From Lucinisca nassula (Eukaryota; Mollusca; Bivalvia; Lucinida; Lucinidae): a stretch of 64,000 bases of DNA. The DNA is taken from contig OY757010.1 in the NCBI GenBank assembly GCA_963580285.1, positions 60,906,406-60,970,405 of the forward strand, in the 5' to 3' direction. Shown here in pieces: positions 22,101 to 34,100 of this stretch. The position numbers and the translations under genes are program-made. Each line of letters opens with the position of its first letter. Positions within the stretch are counted from its first letter, which is position 1. Under the pieces are notes generated by a model. That model saw nothing but the letters and a program-made list of their open reading frames with translations. It searched no databases and was not told where the DNA came from.

Positions 22101-25100
22101 TCAAGTATGGTGCCGAACTTTGACTGAACCTTGCTCCGGTGAATCTAGTATGGTGCCGAACTGTGACTGAACCTTGCTCCGGTGAATCAAGTATGGTGCC
22201 GAACTTTGACTGAACCTTGCTCCGGTGAATCAAGTATGGTGCAGAACTTTGACTGAACCTTGCTCTGGTGAATCAAGTATGGTGCCGAACTGTGACTGAA
22301 CCTTGCTCTGGTGAATCAAGTATGGTGCCGAACTTTGACTGAACCTTGCTCCGGTGAATCAAGTATGGTGCCGAACTGTGACTGAACCTTGCTCTGGTGA
22401 ATCAAGTATGGTGCCGAACTTTGACTGAACCTTGCTCCGGTGAATCAAGTATGGTGCAGAACTTTGACTGAACCTTGCTCTGGTGAATCAAGTATGGTGC
22501 AGAACTGTGACTGAACCTTGCTCCGGTGAATCAAGTATGGTGCCGAACTTTGACTGAACCTTGCTCCGGTGAATCAAGTATGGTATTTAAATCAATGTTT
22601 TTTAATGATCTGAAACGTTTTCAACATTTATCTACGCTTCTCGATTCTGTTGGGAAGCTACAAATGCAAAATGCCTTGAATATGGAAACGAGGCTGGTGC
22701 ACTGCTCCATCATCAGGGCACTTCACACCTAGTCAAGAGTAGAGTCAAAAAGTGTAGCACCAGAACACTGCGCCATACCACGTGACAACTACTTGATTGA
22801 ACAGAACACAGATCGGTGCAAATGGAAAAATGAATCAAGTACGCCCTAAGTCAGGGCTGAGTTTGGGTATAACCATTATCCTGCTGAATAAATGAATTTT
22901 GCTACACCCTTTTTGGATTATTGACCAATCAAAATTCTTGATATAATGTTTTATTCACATTCACAAACTAATTGATGAACAGTGTTGATCCTCATCAGCT
23001 GGCTTCTTCCGAAAGCCATCTGATCTGGGTCTACACTGTTGGCTGCTATGTTCAGCAGGATAGGGGTTAGTTGACTATATGCCGAACTATGGTGCCGAAC
23101 TTTGACTGAACCTTGCTCTGGTTAATCAGATTTCCATGTTTGTCATTTTGTGTTGTTTGCCAGAAAAATGACAGAAGACAGAAGTTGAGATGAAAGAGGG
23201 GGAAAGGGATAAGAGGCAAATTCAATGGCCCAGTCAACATCATTAATGTCATGTAGAGCCAGTCAATTTATCTAACCACCCTTTCCTTGACAGACTTATA
23301 CATAAGGGTTAATTTTCTATGGTCATTCTCCCTCTTCCGCTATGATTCAAGAAGGGTAGTTGTCAGTTTCTGGCGAAAGAATGTGCACTGTATTGGTTAA
23401 CCGCTTACAAAAAAAGCCTGCCCAGGCAAAGTGTGGATAGGTAAACTGACCGGCTCAAAAATGACCTAAAATAGTGTTGACTGGGCCGATAAACCGCAAT
23501 ACAAACAAACAAACATAAGGGTTAACCAGTAGAGTGCATAGTCTTTTGCCAGTAAATGACAACTGGCCTTCTAAAGGGGAATGGGTATACCTATCCGTCA
23601 TGTTTCAAAGGGTAACAACTTTTGGAACTTCCTGTTCACTTTTCTATAAGCTCTGTCCCACGGAAAAAATGGGGTCAACTCTTAAAGGAAAGAATTTGCT
23701 CCTTAGGAGCAAATTCTTTCCTTTAAGAGTTGACCCCTATTTGCATGGGAGACAAAAATACTGCCTCCCCAGGTGTATCCATTCCCCTTAAATCAGTGGG
23801 AGGAAGAGAATGGCCATAGAAAATATTTCCACTAAAGAATGCAACATTCAGATGCACACATGACCTGATGGCCCCCACCCATCGGGGCTTGAAGAAATAT
23901 ATGGGCTGCATGATGCTTCCACATACAGCTGAAATCAACCCGGACACAAGTACTGTAAACCGCTTAAATGATCTAAGCCTGCCCAGGCCGAGCGGTGCGA
24001 GTGTCGGACCGTCCATGCTTATAAACCCTATTGTTTCATTGGGCGACAGGGCTTGAGATGTCATTTCATCTCAATGTTGGGTAAAAGCCCCACAAAATTG
24101 GAAGCAACGTCTCCAAAATGACCTTTACAATGTTGACCGGGACCTTAAACCTCAAATCAAACATACAAAACACCACCTTACCTGCTCTAAGGACAACACC
24201 CCTTGTCCAACTGTATCAGTTTAATGCCCCCATGCCGAACAGGAAGTCAGCTGAAGACTATGTTGCGCCTGTGATTGTAGGGCTTGAGCGATTGACCTGA
24301 ACATGTGAGTTGATGCAAGGATTGCACAAATGTTGAGACAGATCAAGAGACAAACTGACAAACAGACAGCAAACCTAACTCCTATATCGCACCATGCTTT
24401 TTTGTAGGTACGACAAAAATATTTTACACTTTTGCATCACCCAATCACTCCCTATTTATAAACATACATTCAGACAAAACATGCTATTTTGTTTGTTTGC
24501 TCATGCTTAACTGATATTTTAACCAGATGTTTTTTTTGGGGCTACTTCACAAATGACTCTGTTCGCAACAGGTGGCATTACCAGCTTTACGGGGATGGGA
24601 CTACTTTTATTCAATATATCTTTCAGGTTTTTTTTAGAAATGTTTGATCAAAGACATTAGATGTGTCAAGACAGAGTTTAAGCTGGACTTACCTGAAGTA
24701 ATAAAGATGTTATCAAGATAAAGTTCACAGCAGAGACCGCAGTGGGGGGACTACTTTTATTCAATATATCTTTCAGTTCCTTTCGAAACATTTGATCAAA
24801 GACATTAGATGTTATCAAGACAGAGTTTAAGCTTGACTTACCTGAAGTAATAAAGATGTTATCGATAGATTTCACAACAGAGACAGTCCTCTTCATCTCG
24901 TTTAGTATCCAGCTTCCTATAGACTGCCATAGGTGCAATACCAAACTGTATTGATGTAATATCTATAGGGTTGATGTTGCTGTTCTTGAATGGCATCGCT
25001 TTTAGAGATTTGAGGGGGGGGGGGGGAGAGGGGGGGGAGACGGGGTTCCTTTTGAAACGTTTGATCAAAGATATTAGATGTTATCAAGACAGAGTTTAAG

Positions 25101-28100
25101 CTAGACTTACCTGAAGTAATAAAGATGTTATCAAGATAAAGTTCACAGCAGAGACAGTCCTCTTCGTCCCTTTTAGTATCCAGCTTCCTGTACACTGCCA
25201 TAGGTGCAATACCAAACTGCATTGATGTAACATCTATAGGGTTGATGTTGCTGTCCTTGAATGGCATGGCTTTTAGAGACTTGAGTAACTCTGCAAACTT
25301 CTCTTTCTTGGACATTGCTGATATATTTGGGCCCTTGCTGGCCTTTGAGGATTTTTTCACCCGCGATACCTGTAGTTCTTCCTACAAAATTAATACAGTT
25401 AACCCTTGTCCTGCTGAACCAGGATATGCCTTATCTTTCAAATAATGAAGATCCAGATCAGATGGCTTCTGAAGAAGCCATCTGATCAGGATCTTCATTG
25501 TTTGTCATTCAGTTTGTAAATTTGTCGCAATAATTTGCATCAAGTAATCTGACTGGTTGATAATCAGTTGTGGGTGTGGCATATTTAAATATTCAGCAGG
25601 TCAAGGGTTAAGACGAGCTAAAATTAAGGCTAATTCCTCTTTTCTAACATTACTGTAAAAATCCTAAAAAGTTCGGGCACCTTGAGAACTTGCTGTAATT
25701 CTCCAAAAATGTTAACAAATTTGTTTCATGATCTAGCATGGAGTCCAGAAAGTGCAGACAATGAAAAACAGTGTATACCTGATCACACTGCTCCTGAAGG
25801 GGCAGTCTGATCTGGGTCGGCACTGTTGGTGTGGGCCTATCTGTCACAACACTTAGGATCATTACAGTATTTAAAAGTTTCAGTTTTTCTCTCTTCATGT
25901 TTTTGACACCTTTGTCATACAGTAAGAGACCAGCTCTGGGACTGTTCAAAAGTGGTCTTAAAGATCACTTTTGAACAGTCCCAAAGGTGGTCTTAATACA
26001 GGAACTTTACTGTATTTAATTCAGCCAATTTTATGGTGAAAGGGACAAATGTAAAAATAAAACTCCCTGTTCAAACATGCATGCGCAAACACTTCAAAGT
26101 GGCTGATACGCCAAATATACTTTCTTATGGAGGGCTGATACTGTCAAAAAATTTTACCATATAATGATCCTAAGTACTGGGACAGCTAGGCCTTAGCAAA
26201 GAGGGGCCATTTTTTCAAAACTAGCGACACCATTAGTTAATGTATCGTTAAAACTTTGATCATTTATTATGGCAAATATGCTAAAATTTTTGATGAAAAA
26301 ATGTGAGCAGCTTTTGCATTTGCAAAAGCTGCTCACATTTTTTCAGCAAAAATACCAAAAATGTAAATATTAAACTTGCCAGAACAGTTGACAATATGAC
26401 CACTAACAAGCTTAAGCTAACGATGCTTTGAACAACTGGACCCAGTTCATTTTGCACCTTTTGCACTCCTTGCAGGATAGTTAAACAAATTTGTTAACAT
26501 TTTAGGAGAATTACAGCAAGTCCTAAAGGTGTCCCAATTTTTAGAATTTTAACGGTATTTGCAAACAAAACAAGCAAATTTGGAATTAACTACGAAAACA
26601 ATTTCAAATGAAACAGCTCAACATAAACAAATAGAACAATAACTTTTCAAATGATAAAATCAAAGATAGCAAATAAAATAAGAAATGCTATCAAATTGTC
26701 ATAACAAAAGAATAAGGGACAACCCTATCAAATTTTCTTAACAGAAGAATACTGGACATCCATGAAAGCCAGCAAGACACAATGAGACACTGGTTGATTC
26801 TTAGCTGTCAAGATTCCAAGAAACAATGGCTCTTAGCTCTAAAGACTCACTGAGATATTGTTACCTGTAAAAACACTGTTTCTTAGCTTTCTAGACTCCA
26901 TGATACACTGATTCTTAGCTGTCAAAACTCCTTGATACCCTGTTTCTAAGCTTTCAAGACTCTATGAGACACTGACTGATAGCTGTCAAAACTCTTTGAT
27001 ACCCTGTTTCTTAGCTTTCAAGACTCTATGAGACACTGACTGATAGCTGTCAAAACTCCATGATACCCTGTTTCTTAGCTTTCAAGACTCTATGAGACAC
27101 TGACTGATAGCTGTCAAAACTCCATGATACCCTGTTTCTTAGCTTTCAAGATTCTATGAGACACTGATTCATAGCTGTCAAAACTCCATGATACCCTGTT
27201 TCTTAGCTTTCAAGACTCTTATGAGATGCCGATTCTTAGCTGTTGAGACATTCATAGCTGTCAAGACTCCACAAGATACTGATTCATAGGTGTCAAGACT
27301 CAGTGGGACCATGTTTCTTAGATATCTGGACCCAGTGAGACACAGAACCTTGATAATTTTTGCAGATTTCCATTGACACTGATTCTTAGCTGTCAAGACT
27401 CTGTGGGACCCTGTGTATATATGTAAGATAACTTACAAATTGTCATACCGATATTTGCCTAAATCATTTAACTACTTCTGTATTTGTAAGATTATTGTGG
27501 TGTTTGTATATGTTTTATGCGAGATGTGCTAAAATTTATTTGGCAATCTGAATGAAATTTGAATTGAATTCCCACTGTGATAAATTTTCATAATCATGCA
27601 TACCTCTGCCTCTTCTTCTTCTTCTACGTCCGGTACAGGAATCAACAGCTCTTCTATCGACTTAGTCTTTAAATTCTCCATTGCACTGCCATACGTCAGC
27701 CTTTTACAAATTTTCTTAGACGAGGCTAAACCTCTCCCTATGATAATGTTGTTAATCTCCAGAGCACCCTTGTAAGTAACGCGCCCAGTCTTGTGCTTTA
27801 TGGCATCCATCACATACTGATGCCTGATCACACATTGGACTGCCGTGATGGCTTGTTCTATCCGTGATATATCACTGTCAACTGTAGGGGTATTATTCTG
27901 AAAACAGACATTCAATGATGGATACGCAATCTTCTCTCCTGAACGGCAACATTGTCAACAATGCAGAGGACCTGCGCTATAACGACAGTATTTGTTCCCT
28001 ATTATTGTGCCGTTATAATGAATTTCCGTTATAAAGAATGCCATTTAGGAGTACAATAGGTTATAAAAGGTCAATTCCACATCATTACTCCAAGAAACAA

Positions 28101-31100
28101 ATGTTATAGACATTTGTTAGAATCGCCTTGGTGAGGTGATTCTAACAAATATCTATAACATTTGTTTCTTGGAGTATTAAATTACAAGACTCTTTCATGA
28201 CTATGGATTCGATTTCCAACCGAAGACCACATTGCTAGTAATTATGGCTAAGACTTCAGCTAAGAATTCATTCCATTGAGACTGTCGTTATAACGAGTTT
28301 TGCCGTTATAACGAATGTCAGTATAAGGAGGGCTGACGTTATCTTTTCACACCTTATCATTAAGGTACCATACTCACCCTGAGTATTTGGACACCTCAAC
28401 TCCTTACCATACTTGTTCTAAAATTTGAGCAAGTACAATTTACTTCCGTGTTGAGTCTAAAAATAGCTGGATGAGTGGCAAATAGTGTAGAGCCTGATAA
28501 CATGCCATGTTCTGCAGCCTCTCATCTGGGTCTGCACTATTTGCTCAGACCTTTCTGTCCAAATAATGTACATACTGTAAATACAGTATACTCTAACAAA
28601 GAAAGAAAACAAATTCTACTTTTCAAGGAAAGAATTTGTTCCAGAGGAGCCAATTTTTTCCTTGAAAAGTAGAATCTTTTTGAAGGAATCAGGAAAACAC
28701 ACAGGAAATGCAAAAAGTTGTAAAATAAAATACAGATCAAACTTTGGTGAAGTTGATGTTGCACCTGCCCCCACCTGCACCATCCAGGAAAAGTAATGTT
28801 TATTTCAGGTACAAGAAATAAACCCACAGTCTATATGTTTGAGGTCAGAAAATAACTAAGTTAATAAAGACCACTTTTGAACAGCCCCCTTGGTGGTCTT
28901 ATAATAGGTATTTTACTGTACATTCTCTTTCTTGGAAAGTGTGGAGGAGAGCATTCTGTTACGACATCAGGTTTAATGATATAGAGTTTGAAATATAATT
29001 CCCCGTCCATTCTGCTTGCCATTCAGACATGATGAGTGTGTTGATAAATGGTTTAAAATTGTTAAAAGGGATTTTAAAAACAGGCAGATCAATATTGAGT
29101 GATTCCTTTGCTTTCTTGTCAGCATACTCATTGCCGGCAATTTTTAGTGTGTTAGAACTGAAATAGATCAGCTCTTGTGTGTGACTTGTTGAAAAAATAA
29201 ATCAAAGTTTGTCAGTCAGTTTTAAGTAGACAAATCAGTCATCCTATGTGATCATGATTTGATCTACTTTACAACTGACCTCCAAACTGTGATTTGCAAC
29301 GGTATATTCTGCAATATATTATTGGAAATTCCAACACCAACATGTATTAAATGTTGTTTTTCATTTGGTTGACTTCTATTTCATCCAGTCGACTGTTGTT
29401 TTTGGCAAAACATCTACGTTTTACAAACCTTACAAATAAATAAGTGCAATAGAAAGAGGATAACTGCATGAGCAGTGTCATCTGGGGAGGTACATTGACA
29501 GATCTAAGGGTACAAAAGTAGTGTTGGTGATATGCTTGATGAGCTGGAATGACCATCGTTGGAGGCCCGTCGTAAGCAGTCCTCTTTCACCTTCTTTTAT
29601 AAGATACACTCTGATACAGTGTCTCTTAATAAAGATAAATACTTGACCCCTGTGACTAGTTCAACTCGAATAAAGGCATCAAAATTAAACAACAGTCAAT
29701 ATTGCAGGTACCAGGCTTATAGTGATGCCCTGAATAATTCCTTCTTCCCTAGAACTATTCCTCAGAGAAACAGTCTACCCTCCTCTGTGGTAAATGCCAA
29801 AACTGCAGAGGAGTTCAAAGCCCACATGGTAAAGATTGGGCTTCAGAGGTATGCGTTTGTGTATACCTCTGTAAGCAGAATGTAAAGTTTTAAGAACTAA
29901 TCCAGTGATTTTCTTTTTTTGCTGAATTCTAAATTTAGCCCATCACCTAACTTAGGTAATGGCCATGTATCACCGACTCAGTATATGAAGATAGATAGAT
30001 GTATGTATGTTTTATGGCTTCAATGGTGTCACAGCAGAACAAAATAGCTGACCATATATACCTGATGTACCTCCTTAAGTGACAATTGTGCACAATTATT
30101 TGCTAACAGTACCTTTAGTTTATCAATGATAATCTGGAATGCCTCGCCAATATCCTGTCCCATCCAGTCCCGAGACCTGGTGTCCTTCTTCCGGTTCTCA
30201 GCTTCTTCTTCTCGCTCTAACTCTTCTCTGTAATGACAGCAATTTACAGTAAAACCTATACTAACAGTCAGCTCTGTTCAGCAGCCACCTCCGCTCAATA
30301 CAACCACCTCCCCTCAGTACAGCCACCTCCCCTCATTACAACCACCTCCCCTCAGTACAGCCACCTCTCCTCAGTACTCAGAATTATTCCACGAAAACAT
30401 TTCTCTATATATTTAACCTCTGCTGAACTCCAATTCTCTCTTCCAGTCGGTAGCCACTTGACTAAATCTAAATTTTCTCTATTAAGGGGAATTGGTACAC
30501 CTTCAGGGGAGGCAACTCCTTCAAAAGTATTTTTGTCTTCTATGTCAATAGGAGTCAACTCTAAGGAGCAAATTCTTTCCTTTAAGAGTAGACCCTTTTC
30601 TCCATGGTATAGAGTTGATAGAAAAGCAAATAGGAAGTACTGAAAGTTGTTTCCCTTTGAAAAATGGCAGAAAAAAATCTGCTTTTCTGCCAGGTGTATC
30701 CATTCCCCTTAAGTTGTCATACTTGCAATTTGGTTAACCCTCATTGGGTCAAACTTTCCCTACCTCAAACAAATTGTTGTGGTCCCAAAGGTGTTTGAGC
30801 CATTGAAATGTAGTCTGATTGTATACCACAACCTCTTTATAACACTATTAACGGGGTCCAAAGCAGAAACTGTGTTAGTTACACCATACTGTTATAGTCA
30901 AACAAAAAAGTAAAGATTATATAGAAAAATGACCATTTACGGTCATTTTTCTATATATTCTATACATTTTTTGGATCCATCTTCATACTGTGTTATATCC
31001 AAACTGCCCTATTACAAACAGTGTTAGAGGCCTCCTTGGAGTAGTGGTTATGCTACTCACCTTGTAAACCAGGGGTCACAGGATCGATCCCGGGCTTCTC

Positions 31101-34100
31101 CAAAATCTCGTATGAGTCTTTAAAACCATGGAACACATCATTGCATCAAACCTGACCAAGCACTTTGACAAACATAATGTACTCTATGACTTACAGCATG
31201 GTTTCCGTCAACGCAGGTCTTGTGAAACTCAGCTTATTCAACTTGTTGAGGACCTTACTAGATCGATGACAGGAGGCAGGCAAACTGACCTCATTCTGTT
31301 AGATTTTAGTAAGGCCTTTGACAAGGTAAACCATCTCAAACTGCTTTACAAACTTAGACTTCATGGTGTTCAAGGTAATGTCTTGTATTGGATCCAGTCC
31401 TTTCTCATAGGGAGAAGCCAGACCGTTGTGCTTGAAGGTGACAGTTCTAATGAGGTACCAGTATCCTCAGGTGTACCGCAGGGGTCAGTCCTGGGCCCCA
31501 TCTTATTCTTACTGTACATTAACGATTTGCCCGATAATGTGCAGTCTCAAGTTCGCCTCTTTGCGGATGACACTGCGGTATACCTGACCATTAATAACCC
31601 AGATGACTCTTCCAACCTCCAGAAGGACCTTGACCAACTACAAAAGTGGGAGGAACAATGGGATATGGAATTTAACCCTGGTAAGTGCCAAGTTTTACAT
31701 ATCACCAGGTCACAAGATCTAATCGAGTCTACCTACACCATGCATAAGAAAACCCTTGAAAGTGTATCCTCCGCCAGATACCTTGGTGTTGATCTATCCA
31801 CCGACTTAAGTTTCAACACACATATTAATAGAATTTCGGCAAACGCAAATAAATCACTTGGTTTTATTAAACGGAACATAAAAACTAAACATAAAGGTGT
31901 CCGTGAGGCTGCATATAAAACTATTGTGCACCCACAACTCGAGTACGCCTCCACTTCATGGAGCCCTTATACCGAATGGTCCAGAGGAGAGCTATTCGCT
32001 GGACCATGAGTGACTATTCGCCTTACAACAGCGTTTCAAAGATGCAGAAAGTACTTGGCTGGCGGTCTCTGGAACAGAGGAGGGCTGATGCTCGCCTCTG
32101 TATGTTATATAAAATTACACACGCCATGGTTGCCGTTCAAATGCCACCGTATTTCCAGCAGCCAACAAGAGTAACCCGTCAAAGCCTGCGCCATCCCTTC
32201 GTGTATCGTCAAATCCATACCTCAACTGATTATTACAAGTATTCGTTTTTCCCTTTGGCTGTTGTGCAATGGAACAGCTTGCCATCTTCCTTGGTCATGC
32301 TGTCAACACTGAATCAGTTCAGTGTGGCAGTTCGGTCTCTTGACCACCAGTTACCCTAAACACAGCAGACCTGTTTTTAAACTGATTTTAATCTCATCTT
32401 ATTAACTAACACTTTCATCTGTTTTTATTCATCTCACTATTGCACTTTTATTCTCACTATTCACTCTACCTTTTTCTTCACGGCGCGCAATCACCTACAC
32501 GTAATCCTCGTCAGGGGGTGTTGTAGTGAACCTAGATAGAACAGAGGTCCTGGAGTACATGTAAAAGTAGATGTCTCCCTACTACCTTAGCTGTTGGTGA
32601 GACGTAAAACTCAAACACAAGCAAAATGAAAATCTTACACAAAATTATGTATAAAACTGAACAAAGAGAACATGCATACATACCTTAGCGTGTCTACACC
32701 AGGATCTACCAAATTATAAATTTCTGCCACTGTTTTTGTGAGTAGAACATTTAATGCCTTCTGGAACACTAGATGTTTCAGCTCTTTCTTGTTGACACAG
32801 ACTGCCCGGGCAAGGAACACACGCTCTATTGCTATTCGTCCTGTGTACATGTGTTTACTGCCAACTTTGGCTAATTCCTCTGCTTCATAGTCAATCTGCA
32901 GAAAACAAACCAACGTGACTGTATATGTGTACATCAGTACTTTTTCAAGAACTCAAGTTGAAACCAATTTAGACTGCAACATTTTGCAATCCAGTGCTAA
33001 AAGATCACTCTTATGGGGAATGGGAACACCTGGCAAATCTTTCCGCCATTTTTCAAAGGGAGACAACTTTCGGGACTTCTTGTTTGCTTTTCTATAAGCC
33101 CTGTCTCACTGAAAAAGGGGTCTACTCTTAAAGGAAAGAATTTGCTCCTTAGGAGCAAATTCTTTCCTTTCAGAGTTGACCCCTATTGACATAGGAAACA
33201 AAAATACTTTTGCAGGAGTTGCCTCCCCTGAAGATGTATCCACTATCCGTTCCACTTAACATATCAATTATTATGATCTGACAAATTGCTCAATTATATC
33301 TATTGAAAAAACGTTTTTTATACATTTACTTCTGTCCAATTTTGGACATCCTTGGTTCAACCAAATGTGTATACAGTTGAGCCTGGCCATATGTTTCACA
33401 AAACAAACTTTCGAGGGCTTCTTTTTAGAAAGTATTCAGCAGTGACTCTTGTCAGACTGTTTTGATTGACCAGAAGGACCCCGAGTCTTCCTTCCAGGTA
33501 GTTTTGTTCTGCCCTGTTTCTTACATTTTTCAATTTTTACCGTATTTACCCTAAATTTTCAGATATCTGAACTGCTTTAATTGCTTGCTCTAAAATTTGT
33601 GGTAGTACATTTAACTACCAGATGTTGTGTCTAAAAATAGGTGGAACAGTGTAGACCCTCATGACTTATGAGACCCCACATTTTATGGCATCTCATCTGG
33701 ATTTGCACTGTTTGCTCAGGCCTATCTGTCTGAATACATACTTGTTTTGTTTGTTTGTTTCAAGGTTTAACGTCCCCGTAAACTCTGTATAGGGCATTTT
33801 GGAGACGTTGCTTCCGATTTTGTGGGACTTTTACGATATTGAGATGAAATGACATCTCAAACCCTGTCACCAATTGAAACCAATAGGATTTATAAGCATG
33901 GACGGACCAACTCGCACCACTTTATCTAGGCAGGCTTAGATCCTCTAAGTGGTTTACCAGTACTCGTGTGCAGTCGGTTTCAGCTCTGCATGAAAGTGTC
34001 ATGCAGCCCATCTATTTCTTCAAGCCCCGATGGGTGGGGGCCTTCCCAATACATACTGTAAATACAGCAAGCAGCCAATTCTAATTTTTAATTCTTTCTT

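Larger units (their letters stand above)
20921..22846. repeat. Giant imperfect palindrome, 1.9 kb foldback
   Basis: It starts GGGCGTACTTGATTCA and ends with its complement. The arms match throughout (for example CATTTGCACCGATCTGTGTT near 20940 against its complement near 22820) and meet near 21600. The right arm is longer because it carries a 43-bp minisatellite expansion (22080-22585) and a TTAA MITE (21850-22040). No clear target duplication. It lies in an intron, 47 bp from exon 10's acceptor. Confidence 0.9.
31025..32627 (+). mobile_element. SINE-G split by a LINE
   Basis: The head GGAGTAGTGGTTATGCTACT with a box-B-like GGATCGATCCC runs to about 31120. The tail (AGAGGTCCTGGAG, CTTAGCTGTTGGTGAGACG, AAACTCAAACAC) resumes at about 32531. 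A LINE fills the gap. Confidence 0.7.

Noticed and set aside
22080..22585. CRISPR-like regular repeat
   Set aside because: Uniform 43-bp tandem units without spacers, in a eukaryotic intron.
23723..24064. Recurring 60-115 aa proteins beginning MTSQAL or similar (also 1039, 19192, 40966, 52201, 62897)
   Set aside because: All are antisense or sense translations of SINE-B copies.
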